Shown here: piece by piece, positions 32,064 to 44,262 of the stretch | Position numbering within the stretch: position 1 is the first letter of the stretch | Layout of the letters: every line of letters begins with the position of its first letter | Notes under the pieces: generated by a model | Told to the model about the DNA's origin: nothing | The model's input: the letters and a program-made list of their open reading frames with translations, nothing else | Databases searched by the model: none | Made by a program: the position numbers and the translations under genes | NCBI GenBank assembly: GCA_015698045.1 | Contig: BLAL01000252.1 | Location: 992,001 to 1,056,000 of the forward strand | Length of the DNA: 64,000 bases | Direction: 5' to 3' | From: Rhizophagus clarus | Taxonomy: Eukaryota > Glomeromycota > Glomeromycetes > Glomerales > Glomeraceae

Positions 32064-34910
32064 TTAAAAAATTTTGAGAAAATTTATTTCCAAAACACCC
32101 TCTGGTATTCTTCTATGAGATTTATACTTTTTTACTGCATACTCCACTAATTTTCCATCAATACCTTTCCTGTAAAGATCCATATAGCGCCAACACTTTC
32201 TTGAGAACTTTCTAATAGTAATTAAGGTTATTGAATCAAGACTTTCAAGAACCACTCTTTGCAATCCCTCCCATGAATAATTACAATTTTCACGAGAATA
32301 CCTTTTGGCAGCATCCCAGTACCTTTCAATAAAATTTAATTCACAATGAAATTTAGGGAAAAAAATGCACTTATGTCCTGCATTTTCAATTAACTCTTCA
32401 ATAGCACCTTTTTGAGCAAGAAAATCAGGTTCCAAGGATATTACTTGACGTGCATAGCAGGAAGTTCTTGAACTATTCTGACACTTTTCTTTACATTTGT
32501 TACATTCTAATACCAATCCTCCAGGTGGCCATTTTCCACGTTCCATTAATACTTGTTTAATTCCTTTGGGCTTACCTCTAAGTTTTTCATCATTATGTAT
32601 TGTTGGAAATACCATTGATTATAGCTGGTTATTTAGCTTGAAGTAAGTATTCCACATGACTGGTTGTTTACCACCTGGGTTTAAATTCATTCGATTTGCA
32701 ACTAATGCATCCTTGCTAAATGCAGCATGATTAGAGCTATTATCAAAAGCAAATACCGCCACACAATCTGGGTATAACACCTCGAAAATAGGAATTGCTT
32801 TATATTCAATTTGTTTCAGAAGATGTTCTGCTATCCAATACACTACTCTACAATAAATATTCGGATTTTACAAATTTTACTTAGTAAAACATAGTAAAAT
32901 TGATGATTTTCTGGTTGCATAAAAGTCTGCGGATTTTCAGTAAAATCCATCCGAAATTTTTTTATTTGAAAGCCAATCAATTATAGCTTTTAAACATATA
33001 ATCAGAAGTATTCTATCTTTAAAACACAAAAAAATGTTCATATATAAAGCAATAGACAAGATAATTTTATATGTAAAAATGCAAAAAACATATAAAAAAA
33101 TTGATACCTATGTTTTACAATGAGAACATTTTCTTATGTTTAAAAAAAACTCTTTTTTTGTTTCAATACTTTAAAACTACAGTTGATCGACTTCAAAATA
33201 AAAAAATTTCAGGCGGATTTTACTGAAAATCCACCAACTTTTATGAATCCTGAAAATCATCAATTTTACTATGTTTTACTAAGTAAAATTTGTAAAATCC
33301 GAATATTTATTGTAGGGTAGTGTATTTCTCTTGATTTACACCAGGCTTTAAGTAACATCGTGCTGCTTCAGGTACGTGAGGATGTTTTTCTATATCAGTT
33401 TGTTGCAAACGCAGACGTCTGTCAACCTCAGTAAGAAATTTACTAATCATGATCGATCTTCCATTTCCTTTTTTTCGTAATGGCATTTCACCATCTTTAG
33501 TCCACAATCCATGTTTTCCATCATTTGAATAAAAAATGCATTCATCATGAACTACAAGGATTCTCTCTTTCTCTCCTTTGGGTAAGTTAGGATGTATTCA
33601 ATCTATAGATTCACCTTCATATTTGGACATGTATTTTTATGTTCAAACATTTTTTCTAAGAATTCTTTTCGATATTGTAAAATATCATCTCTTTCATGCC
33701 CATCATAATATATTTCATGACGATATTGTTGAAATGAATAACTAAGAACGTTAAGCCCTGTATTTAATATTTATAGTAAATATAAACATTAATATTCAGG
33801 TTTATTGAAGAAGATTTAGTTTAAATTCTTTACTTACATCTTGTTGCAGTTATTAAAGCAATGGATTTTTCTTTGGTTATTCTGATATTAGGAAACAATT
33901 CGCTTTCAATGAATTTTTTAAATGAAGTTGGTGTGGTATTGAAATCTTGTTTTTGAATCCAAGTATGACATCTTTCTGCAACATCTTCATCATCAATTAT
34001 TCTAATTATTTTTTGATGTTTTCCAATTCTAAATTCTGGAAGTTTATTATTCAATAACCAATATTTTGTAAGATTTCAGATTTTTTGTGCTTTCCATACA
34101 CCACCATCAATAAAAATTTTTTGAGCAACTTCCAAACTAATATCAATTTTTCCGTGTTCATTATTATTATTTAACAAGGTAAGATATTCAAATATTGCTC
34201 TTTTATAATTATACTCAACAACTGTTAATTGATTATGTTGTTTTTCTAACTGTTCTTTTAAATCCTTTATTTTTTCAGTTATTTTGTAAGTATACGGGTT
34301 AACAACTTTACTTTCTGAATTACTTGAAAAAACTTCTAGTGTATCAGTTTTAGATAATTGTGGGTTAGTAACTTGAGTATTACTAATCTTAAAAAAATTT
34401 GTAATTTTTTCAGTGTCGGTTGCAGCTTTAGTTAAAGTGCCATTTGGACCATATTTGTCATAATATGTTGATTTTGGTATTTTGCCTATCTTATATGGCC
34501 CCTGCTTCATTTTTTCTAGTTGATTATCATCTTTCCATACTAAATCGAGATTTTTTAATTTTTGGTGGAATTTGATTTCGGCTTTCATGTCCTCTGGTTC
34601 ATCCCATCCACTATCATCATCATCACCTCACGCTTCTTCATCATTAAAAAATTTGAAATTAATATCACCAACCAGTATATCATCAACAAAACTTGAAGAA
34701 CTGCCACCATTATCATTAAAAGGATCAGAATTATCATTAAAATAACATGAACCATCAGCGAAAAAATCAGATGAATCATCATCATTGTAAGATACTTCAA
34801 GCGTCAAAGAGTCCCAGCCATCTTTACATGTTTTTTTTAATATTATACTTGCCGTCTGCTATACGTGGTTGTTCTTTTGATTTTCTTTTTTATTTAGAAG
34901 GAGGCAGCAT
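32064..34910 (-). pseudogene. DDE endonuclease (Tc1/mariner/IS630-type), interrupted
   Basis: Begins at about 34,910 (MLPPSK, then a stop). It continues with acidic sequence, IGKIPKSTYYDKYGPNG, GKHQKIIRIIDDEDVAERC and, after an intron (about 33,830-33,760), SYSFQQYRHEIYYDGHERDD. A 1-nt frame break and a TGA precede ERILVVHDECIFYSNDGKHG. Catalytic triad candidates: Asp of VVHDE, Asp of FAFDNSSNHAAF (about 32,730), Glu of CELNFIERYWDAAKRYSREN (about 32,300). Stop at 32,064. The layout matches the long fungal DDE-superfamily endonucleases. The MITE at 32,841-33,322 splits the coding region between LKPGVNQEKY and WIAEHLLKQI. Several stops and shifts make it non-functional. Confidence 0.8.
32841..33322. 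mobile_element. 482-bp CACTA-ended MITE inside the mariner-like transposase
   Basis: CACTAC(T)CTACAATAAATATT at the left and its complement at the right. The inverted repeat extends about 110 bp with few mismatches (through AATTTTACTTAGTAAAACAT and GATTTTCAGTAAAATCC). Flanking TA at 32,839-32,840 and 33,323-33,324 is the target duplication; with one TA and the MITE removed, the host reading frame joins Lys-Tyr-Trp seamlessly. No coding capacity. Confidence 0.92.
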
Positions 34911-35279
34911 TTTTTTTATTTTTATTTCGTGGAAGTAAAAAGGCCCAAATCAACAATAGACAAAAATATATAATTGTTTAAATGATAATTGAATTATCAC
35001 GTGATTGAAATTTCACATTTTTATTAGTCAAAACCCCTGTAAATACCCCTGCAAAATTAGTCTGAATCTGGCTAGCTACTAATAAAATACCTTATTTTTA
35101 AATACTGATAACTTTTTAAATAATTATGCTAGTCCAAAAATATAAGCCGATTTTCTAAAAGAGTAAGACTTAAACTATATAAAAATCGGTTTAATTTTTT
35201 AATAATATACAAATTGAAAAACTAGATACATTTAGAATTTATGCTAAATTTTTGATGAGTTTAGGTGATACGCACCATA

Positions 35280-36340
35280 TGAACTAAGAAAATCTTTTAA
35301 AAAAAAATTTTCTATCAAAGAATTCCATACGAACCTTTCTATACGAACTCTTAAAAAATCTCTTAAGAAAAATTTTTCTATCAGATAACTTATACAAACT
35401 CTTAAAAATAAAAAAATCAATTTATCAAAAATATCCTAAACGAATCTTAGAAATCTTTCCCAAAAATTTCTATCAAAGAATCCCATGTGAATCCTTTCCA
35501 TATGAATCCTAAAAAATTTCACAAAAAAATTTTTTATCAGATATCCTATACGAATAACTCTTAAAAAATCTTTTAAAAAAATTTTCTATCAAAGAATCCC
35601 ATACAAACCTTTTCCATATGAACTTTTAGAAATCTTTCAAAAAAAAATTTTCTATTAAAGAATCCCATGTAAACGCTTCCTATATGAACTTTTGGAAAAT
35701 ACGAACTCTTCTCATATAAACTTAGAAAATCTTCCCAAAAAAAATTTTCTATCAAATACCCATATGAACTCTTAGAAATCAAAAAAAAAAATCTATTTAT
35801 TAAATATATCTTATACAAATCTTAGAAAATCTCTCAAAAAAAAATTTTCTATCAGATATCTCATAAAACCTGTATGAACCCTTCCCATATGAACTTTTAG
35901 AAAATCTCTCAAAAAAATTTTCTATCAAAAAATCCCATGTAAATCCTTTCTATATGAACCCTAAAAAATTTCACAAAAAAATTTTCTATCAGATATCCCA
36001 TACGAACTCTTCTCATATGAACTCTTAGAAATAAAAAAAAATCTATTTATCAAAAATATCTTATACGAATTTTAGAAATTGCTCAAAAAAAAAATTTTCT
36101 GTTCAAACCCTTCCTATATGAACTCAGAAAATTTTGCAAAAAAATTTTCTATCAGATATCCTATACGAACTCTTTCTATATGAACTTAGAAAATAAAAAA
36201 AAATTTTCTATTAGATACCCTATACGAATTCTTAGAAATCTCAAAAAAAAGAATCTCTATTTATCAATAATATCCTATATGAATCTTAGAAAATCTATCA
36301 AAAAAATTTTTTATCAGAGTTTAAAATAGTTTATAAATAT
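35280..36340. repeat. A-rich satellite array
   Basis: Irregular tandem units of about 50-110 bp built from TTTTCTATCA(A/G)A, (T)CCCATA(C/T)GAA, CTTTCCATATGAACT, CTTAGAAA and a poly(A) tract. Unit order varies, suggesting unequal exchange. Its left part lies at 24,441-24,607. Confidence 0.75.
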
Positions 36341-37883
36341 AACGTTATTGTTGAAAAAATCCAAAAATTTGCTAATATATAATAAGCCAATTAGCAACCA
36401 ATCGGTCATCAATCTGATATGTGACCTATTGATAACTGGTAAATTCAACTATACATCAATCAGTCATCAATTAGTCATATAACCGGTTGATAACTGATTT
36501 GGATTTTATATCTGATTGATGACCGATTGAAAGAATCAGTCATTAATAGATAACCAATCAGTTACCAATCAGTCATATGTCTGATTGGTGACTGATTTGA
36601 CTCTATTCAACCTGTATAAATATTAAAAAAAAAGTATTTTTAACTAAATATTAAAAAAAATATAATAAAAAAATATTGCAAATTATTTTTTATTAAATAA
36701 TTTAATAAAATAAACTGAATTGCAATATTTTTTATTATTTTATAAAAATATTACAAAATATTTTTTTAAAAACAATTTAATATAAAAAACTTTTTTTATC
36801 ATTTTGTTATTTTAATAAATAATACTTCCAATAATTCATTTGATCTATTTATTTAATTTATTTAATCTGAAATATTATATTAAATTAAACAAATCAAATC
36901 TTTAAGTGTCCTAATTTTAAAAAAAAAAAAAGATTAAATCAGATTGAAATACTACTAAATAAACAAATATAAAGATTTATGAAAATTTATATAATTTATA
37001 GATTATATTCAATAAACTGTATATCTACTTATACTTATAAATAAAGTTTTTTTATTAAATTAATAAAAAATAAAGAAAAAAATTTGCTAATTTATAAGAT
37101 TAATTAAAATTAAGATTTTTATAAAAATTTAAACTTACTTATTTAATAAAAATATATTATATAAATTCAAATTAAATTTGTATTATAATAATCAAATAAT
37201 TTAAATTTATTAAAAAATAAAAAATTTTTTAAAAAACAATAAGAATAACTTATATTATTTATTTTTTACTATATAATATATGTGTTATGTATATAATCAA
37301 AATTCTATATATATATTTTTTTAAGAAGAATATATGATATATACAATGTAATTGGATAAATATATATTATAAAACTATATACAGTCAGATCTGGTTACAA
37401 TAATCTCACATATAATTATATTCTATATATTATTATTTAATTTTAATGTCTTAAAAATTTAAAGCTAATATATACTTTTTATAATCATTAATATATACTA
37501 ATTACTATCATTAATATAAGAAAAAAATTGAGGTTTATTAGTTTATCATAAAATAAATTAATTATAATCACATTTCACATAATAATTATTATTTAAATTA
37601 AAATTAAATAACTGAATATATAGTATCAACCAGAATTATAAATTTAAATTATAATCATTAAAATAAAATTATTTAAATTTCTTAAAAATATTAAATAATA
37701 TTTGCTAGATAAGATTTAGCCAAAATTATCAACTTAATTTTTAAAAAAAAGGTATATAATCATTATAATATATTTTAATATATAATATTTATATATAGAG
37801 TTCATTTACTTTACTATATAATTCTTATCTATTATTACCAATTTTTAGTTTGCCAAAAATGGTGATTATAGACAAGTCTAATT
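36341..37883. other. AT-rich spacer with repeated CAATCAGTCAT words
   Basis: 36,380-36,600 contains many ATCAGTCATCAATC/GATTGATGACTGAT words in both orientations, reminiscent of those at 23,570-23,650. Together they may be terminal regions of an old element around the satellite, but no target duplication was found. 36,600-37,883 is nearly pure A/T with no gene. Confidence 0.45.
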
Positions 37884-37895
37884 GTATTAGTAATA

Positions 37896-39893
37896 ATATT
37901 TTTTTTTTTTTTAAAGATATTGGACATCGCATATTTATTCTTGTATTGAGGGAGGACATTACTGTCACATTCAAAAAAAGGAAACATATATCCAAGACTC
38001 AAAAGAGCCACAGTCTCGCCAAGCATTTATATTAAAGAGAATAAAGGAATCAAGAAAACAAAAAGAAAAATTGTAAAGCGCGATGACTACCTAAACAAAA
38101 AATTAATTAGTAACTACAAAGCTATCTAACTATGGCTAATTTCTTATCTCTAGCGTATTAACTATATAAACTAATTAGTTGTTCTAATAACTGCTTGATT
38201 TTCACCTTGTTATGTGTTCTTGTTTGCTTGTTATTAGACGCTTGTGAGCCATTATTATTGTTCTGGCTACCAGTGGGTTTAGTCAGAAGTACATCATTCT
38301 TTGATTTAGAGTTGTGATGTCTGCGTGGCCCAAGGGGAACCTTGTTCGATCCAATCACTACTTTGAAGTAAGAGGTTGCCTTTTTGGTAAAGGAATTGTC
38401 CTTCTTCAAGGAAGGAAATCTGGTTTTGGGAGAGCGATTGGTGGGCGTGGAGTAGCAGCACCAAGCTAAATTAGCGTCCTTCCACTATTGCAGATGAGAT
38501 ATCCTATGAAAAAGCACGTCCCATGTTGTGAAATATCCTATGAATATGCGAGATCCATCCTGCTCTTTAACAATTCTAAAGGATTTGAAATTGCTAGATG
38601 TTAGAAATTGGCTAAAGGCGCTGTTAGGAAATAATGAATTATAGGTTATATTCTCAGAGATATTTGGTATGATGCCCTGGAACTTCTCACGCTGCTTTCT
38701 TTTTGAAAGACTCTAGGCAGCCAGAAACCATCAGACAGAAAGGGTACTGAGGGATACGGTCCAGTCATTATTTTTATAAGCTTTAAGGCAATTATAATTA
38801 GAAATCAGACGAACTCTTGCAGTTAAATATTTTTTCTGCACTCGCGTACTAACTGAAACCACTTTGTCCTAATTGTTTAAATTTGTAAGGAGCTCATAAT
38901 TTGACCATTTAGCTGGAATATCATATATGATCAGGTCTAGCAAGAGCTGGGATTCTTCTTGCTCTGGCTGGTATCCTGTGATGATAATGTTGTTTGTTCC
39001 TGTACAGCCATCCTGTAATTTAGTCCTCTTTGTTGAACCTGTTAGTCCTTTATCGTTCTTTGAGACTTGACGGGTAGGAAGGATGACAGAACTAGTCTTC
39101 TTTGGTTCAAGAGGCTTTAGGGTGTGACTAACAAGAGTGGAATCAGGGGACGCAGTTGAAGAAGGTGATGTGCTGTTTTCCTGTAGGAAGGTAATTTTTT
39201 CCGCAGCTTTGGCTTATTTTTTCAACTTTTTTTTCTGATTCTTAGTCAACGCCTTAGTCCAGGAGTCTTGTTGTTATTCCACAATGATGGGGGGACTAGG
39301 AGGTGAAAGCGTGCTCTGGGCAACAGTTGATTGGTGCATTGTATCCATATCCATTTCCATTTTGGGGGAGTCATCAGGTGGATCTATGCATACCAATTTT
39401 CCTTTGTTTATCACTGTAATTTCTGATTGGTGCACTTTGTTGATCGCATCTATCTGTTGTTCCATTTTACGTGATAGTTGATCGAGAGCAGAAAAAATGA
39501 CAGTATCAAGAAAAGCAGCAGAGGAAAGGTGGCATAGAGTGCCTAAGATATTAGCCGCTATTATTTGTTGTGTAGAAGCTTTGGGTTTGAACTGTAAAAG
39601 ATTTAAGTCTATTCGGTATTCAGAAAAGTTATCAAAAAGTTTAGTCGCTCCAGCTGTGGCCACAGTTGTGCTTTTGCAAAGCTGAAGTAGTCAAAGCAGT
39701 AAGTTACGTAAAAGAGCTTTGGTTTGGTGTTTAAGTGCACCAGACATCTCTTTCTTAGCTAGTCTTAGTTGCAAGGAGCTCATTTCTGTTGTCAAAAGGT
39801 GGGGTTTCATAGTGAGAAATGTAAGAAACTTGCTTGCGAAATAAAAAGCTTGTCAAAAAGTTTTGGGCTGAGTGATCAGCGGGAAGAGTTCTG
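37896..39893 (-). mobile_element. LINE-type retro-insertion with poly(A) tail and target duplication
   Basis: Minus-strand insertion of about 2 kb. Its 3' end is a run of A (T run on + at about 37,900-37,912) preceded by an AATAAATATG polyadenylation-like word. GTATTAGTAATA occurs at 37,884-37,895 and again at 39,894-39,905, extendable to 20 bp with one mismatch, as expected from target-primed reverse transcription. Only an ORF1-like region is present. A reverse transcriptase ORF is missing, so it is either a 3'-deleted LINE or a retrocopy of an ORF1-only transcript. Confidence 0.8.
38158..39747 (-). pseudogene. LINE ORF1/gag-like protein, with stops
   Basis: Starts at the ATG at 39,747 (MSGALKHQTKALLRNLLL, then TGA) and resumes as TVATAGATKLFDNFSEYRIDL. 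Pieces follow with TAA/TAG interruptions: PPDDSPKMEMDMDTMHQ, NNIIITGYQPEQEE, DIPAKWSNYELLTNLNN, VQKKYLTARVRLISNYNCLK, FRIVKEQDGSRIFIGYF. It ends in a Lys/Asn/Ser-rich tail and TRTHNKVKIKQLLEQLISLYS (stop at 38,158). The middle resembles an RRM/gag-like nucleic-acid-binding fold by its spacing; the basic low-complexity tail supports RNA binding. Assignment to LINE ORF1 is an inference from these traits and from the poly(A)/TSD structure. Confidence 0.55.
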
Positions 39894-39905
39894 GTATTAG
39901 TAATA

Positions 39906-40845
39906 TTATTTTTATTTATTAAAATTTAATTAATAAATCAAATACTTTTATCCAATTTAAATATTATATCATAATATTATTAATTTTAAAATATTATAAA
40001 TCAAAAGAAAAATCTTTAATAAAATGCAAATTATTAATAAAAAAAAATCTTTTAAATATACTTTATTTAAAAAATACAGCTATTATTTAAATAAAAAATA
40101 TAATACTTAAAGATATGTATTAATTTAAATGTTAAATTTCTTTATATTTAAAACTATTTCTTATTGTATTAGTATTAGCATTATATATTGTACTTTATAA
40201 TTAAAATTTTAGTAATAAGAAACATTATCAAAAAATTTATGAAAAAAAGCTAATTTTTTTTTTTTTTAATTAGTTATATAATTTGTAAATTGTTATAAAC
40301 ATAATGCCGTAATTTTGTCTAAAAAATCACGTGACGGTAGAGATTTCATGATCGACACAGTGTCCTTTATATCCGAAAAATACATAATATATATTAGATC
40401 TCTTTTTTTCTTTTATATTTCTGCATATTGAAAATATCTAACGGAATCGTAAAAAAGTTTTTGCAAGGTTACATTTGGCTGGATTATATTAGAAAGATAT
40501 GCAAGAGTTTAAACTGCAAATTCTTGTTATGTCAAAACTTTTTTTTTCGTAGAATTTCGAAATAACCGTCCACTAAAAAAAAGTACGAATATCATCTTTA
40601 GACTTTCATCTAAATCATTATTAAGAATTATTCGATTGGTTATTACAAAGATGTTAGCCGACTCATTTTTGGGTGCACAACGATCAGATTTACTAAATCT
40701 AGTACTCAACTTTTGTATATAAATCAGATCTATTAGATCTTCTAGATGTTGATTTTTAAACATTAGTACGAAAAAGTGTTACGTTCATAACTTCATAACA
40801 TCGCTACAAAAGATTGCTCAAAAACAATAAATTAGTTTCTTAACT
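39906..40845. other. Intergenic, upstream of the V-ATPase gene
   Basis: AT-rich. At 40,302-40,330 it has AATGCCGTAATTTTGTCT and AAAAAATCACGTGA, also found in similar form near 51,465-51,505. Several short minus-strand frames are not supported as genes. The promoter of the downstream gene presumably lies in the last 300 bp. Confidence 0.4.
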
Positions 40846-42869
40846 ATGTCTTCTTCTAAACATAGACACAACACTTACTGGTTCATTTCCGGTAAACTTT
40901 TTAGTTTAATTTTAGCAATGGCCGTAAATAAATAAATAAATAAAAGAAAAAATAAAAAATAATAACTTGACACTAACATTTTTTTTTTGCATTTAAACAG
41001 TTCCTGCTGAAGGAAGTAAATCAGTTGTGTTCGAAAAGTTAAGGTCAAAATTGGTTGGCTCGTCGGGATCCGATTATGCTGAAGTATACCAATTCATAAT
41101 TCCAGAATTTAAGGTAGTGATAAAAATATTAATTATATTATAGTCATTTTTATGTATGATGGAATTTTTTATTAACTTCTAATTCGATAGATTGGAACAC
41201 TTGATGCACTAGTTGTTATTTCAGACGAACTTGTAAAATATGATCAATCTTTTGAATCGACAGCTTTCAAGATTGTTGATATTCTACGCAACCTTGTACA
41301 GGGCGACTTGGACCAAGTTGCAGCTAATTTGATCGTTAACGATAGTAAGTTACTTATTATTCTTATTATTTTATTTCTTAAATAAATCTGTTAAAGTGAC
41401 GAATTCTTAAAGTGATACTTATTTACAGGTATTTGACATATTCACCTATTTTTATTAACAGAATCTGTCGAACAATTTTTAAAGACCTTTCAATGGGACA
41501 CAATGAAATTTCGAGCTGAAAAATCTCTTCAGGAAATAGCTCAAACCCTTAACAAGGTTTAAACTTTTAAGAATATATTAAAATAAAAAAAAAATAAAAA
41601 ATTTATTATGTCTAAACGATTTATTGTTATAACAGGAAGTAACATCAATTGACAACATTATGAAGACTAAATCTGCTCATTATAATCAGATTAAAGGCAA
41701 TCTCCAGGCTTTGGAACGAAAGCAAACGTAAGATTATATATTCTTATGTTCTCATTTCTCCTTTTTATTTTCCTTCATTAATTATATTTATTAATTTGAT
41801 AGTGGAAATTTAGCAGTACGTAATGTGGCAGAATTTGCTAAAAAGGAATATTTTGTTTTGGATTCAGAATATTTAGAAACCTTGGTTGTGGCAGTTCCCA
41901 AGTATGATTTGACCTTTATAGAATTTTTTTTTTTTTTTGAATTTACTAATCATAAGCTATATCAAATTTAAGGAATCGTTACAAAGATTGGAATTCCAAG
42001 TACGAAACTATCTCGCAGATGATTGTGCCCCGTTCTTCTCAGTAAGTGAAACAAACATCTTGTTATGTTTATTCTTAATTGGAAATATCTCCAAAGTTGA
42101 CCTAAAAATATTATAGAAAAATTGCGGAAGATAATGATTATGGTTTGTTTACCGTAACTCTATTTAAGAGAGTAAGCGAAGAATTTGCGAATAAATGCCG
42201 GGAAGAAAAGTAATTAATTATTTAAATTTTAAATTATTCGATCGAATAGATATTTATTAATAAATTTCATATTGATCTTGCAAAGATTCGTCGTAAGAGA
42301 TTTCAAATATAATGAAAATGATATGGAGAATCAGCGAAAAGAATTTGAAGAAGTTGGAGCCGTAGAAAAAGAATTATCAGTAAATTTCAATTAATAATAT
42401 ATTACGAGTTTTTTTGTAACTATAAATGATGCTGATTGCAATTATTAATTTAAAATCATTGTATACGATTAGGCTGAATTATTAAGATTGGCCACTGCAA
42501 ATTTTGGAGAAGTTTTTTCATCATGGATCCATCTCAAAGCATTAAGAGTTTATGTTGAATCTGTCTTACGTTATGGTCTACCACCAGATTTTATGTCTGC
42601 TGTTATAAGAGTAAGTTATTAGTTCGAATTATGCATCTTTACACACGGCTATACACTTATAAGCTAATTGACAATTTATTTGACTGTAGCCAAAATATAA
42701 AATGGATAAAAAAATAAGGGAGATACTAATTGACCAATATGGAAGACTTGATGGTTCAGCATATGGCCGTGATGAAAATGAAAATATTGAAGAATATCAA
42801 AACTTGGTTGATAAGGATTATTATCCTTATGTATATTTCCAACTTGAATTTGATATTTATAAACGATAG
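40846..42869 (+). CDS. VMA5: V-type proton ATPase subunit C
   Basis: Eleven exons by eye: 40846-40891, 41001-41114, 41191-41344, 41462-41556, 41636-41727, 41803-41901, 41973-42041, 42117-42209, 42287-42379, 42473-42610, 42690-42869. They sum to 1,173 nt, giving 390 residues, close to the family's 380-390. Conserved blocks: YWFISVPAEGSK near residue 11, [102 protein letters not shown], and a C-terminal [16 protein letters not shown]. Known role: stator subunit of the cytosolic V1 sector that joins V1 to Vo and controls reversible assembly; acidifies vacuoles and endosomes. All introns are short (71-117 nt) with GT..AG ends. It converges on TIM22, 290 bp apart. Confidence 0.96.
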
Positions 42870-43158
42870 ATGATTAATTTAAAAAAAATAATTGGAAATT
42901 GGAAAGTTCTGCTTTTAGGCTTTTTTAAGTTACATTCTATTTATTATTATTTATCTATTACTTTATATATTGATTCCGACTTAATAATATTTATTTACAG
43001 CTTGAATAAATTAATCAATGGAATTTGTGATGTTCTTATGAATGAAAATTATCCCTATTAATTAAGCATTATTTATTTTAATAAATAGTATTATTATTTA
43101 TTACATTATTTTATTTTTAATAATATGTTCATTGTTTTCCCTTCTTCAACCTTACAAA

Positions 43159-43845
43159 TCATTCTCTTCTCATGTAATAATCAATAGCAGTTGAAAAAGC
43201 TGCAAATCCGGCACATCCAATTAAAGTGGCCTGTGGACCAGATCTGGCTGCTAATATAGCTCCAGTTATACAACCAGATGCAGCACCGTTATATATGTCA
43301 TTTTTTGCTCGATACTATAAGAACATAAAATACGGTATGTACTGTTATATTATTAAAAAAGATGAAAAGGAGGAGAAGGGGGGGGGGGGGGGGGGGGGGG
43401 ATAAAAAGAAAAAAAAAAGTATATTCTTTTTTTTTTTTTTTTTTTACTTACTGATTCGATAACACATTCAGTTCCGGAAAATATTGCACCTACTATAGCA
43501 AAATTTTTTGCCATAGAAAAAGAACGGTGTGCCATATCCTTTGCTGTTGCCTTTAATTGTTGTTTCATTGGTTGTTCATAAATTGCTGGATCTACCGATG
43601 CCATCTCAAATGATGACATAAACATTCCAAATAATCCTCCTAACGCAAATCCTATTTCATGTATTACCAATAAAAAATAAAAAATTTATATTTTTAATAG
43701 AGATTGAAAAAAAGAAAATTTTTCTCAAAAATATACCTCCTACACCACTAAAACCAATTTTCAATAAACATGATTCTTGTATCATTTGCATATATTTTAA
43801 TTCATTTGGTATAGTTTCGTTATTATTAGGAAATCCTGCCAACAT
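43159..43845 (-). CDS. TIM22: Mitochondrial import inner membrane translocase subunit Tim22
   Basis: Three exons: 43845-43737, 43651-43452 and 43314-43159, summing to 465 nt (154 residues). It starts [17 protein letters not shown], then [28 protein letters not shown], containing the Cys and the first Gly-rich membrane helix. After a hydrophilic loop come [32 protein letters not shown] and [30 protein letters not shown], the Tim17/22/23-family signature with two further helices, ending in DYYMRRE. Known role: channel of the TIM22 complex that inserts carrier proteins (and Tim17/22/23) into the inner membrane. The second intron carries long G and T homopolymers. It is tail-to-tail with the V-ATPase gene. 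Confidence 0.95.
43380..43401. repeat. Poly(G) tract of about 21-22 nt in the second TIM22 intron
   Basis: An uninterrupted G run on + (C run in the pre-mRNA sense strand), followed within 20 bp by poly(A) and then a 20-nt T run. Long G runs are very rare in this AT-rich window. Confidence 0.9.
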
Positions 43846-44047
43846 TATTATTAATTTTTTACGTGAAAAAGTGATTAAAAAATTTTATCACGAAAAAAAA
43901 AAAAAATTCAAAATTTTTTTTTTTTTGTGATCCGATCCTACAAACCTATTTATGAGCAGATGGGACGTGTAACATTCACACAATACGCTATACGTCATGT
44001 GATCACGTGAGATAATGCATAATAATAGGCCAGTTCATGATCGGTTA

Positions 44048-44262
44048 CACTAAAAATTATGACCAATAAATTTTTTGGTAGAATGATCAATAAACCGATT
44101 AATATGTACCAAAAAAAACGTAGGTCGTTTTGGTCGAGTAGACAAAAAATAGTGACAAAAATAAACAAAACAACAAAAGCAACTACTTATTGGTAGGTTA
44201 ATAGTTTATCACGATCAATCAATCAAACAACTCAAAATTGAACTTTGATCACAGGATTAGTG
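44048..44262. mobile_element. Probable 215-bp CACTA-ended MITE, TA-flanked
   Basis: Left CACTAAAAATTATGACC, right GATCACAGGATTAGTG, with TA outside both ends. Internal arms are partly complementary (TGATC--ATAAAC--ATTAA----TACCAA against its inverse near 44,175-44,215). The arms are diverged, so this copy is old. Lies between TIM22 and the region upstream of the F-box gene. Confidence 0.5.

Larger units (their letters stand above)
31946..35277 (-). mobile_element. Tc1/mariner-like DDE transposon, TA target duplication
   Basis: Inverted repeats TGGTGC(A/G)TATCACCTAAACTCATCAAA at both ends (31,946 and 35,277), flanked by TA (31,944-31,945 and 35,278-35,279). It carries one minus-strand transposase gene, interrupted by a MITE. 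Flanks join satellite sequence on both sides once the adjoining CACTA element is removed. Confidence 0.85.

Noticed and set aside
23560..36620. A single large element enclosing the satellite, CACTA and mariner copies (GTCAAATCAG ends)
   Set aside because: The end words match over only about 20 bp with gaps and no target duplication could be found, so it is mentioned only as a hint and not called.
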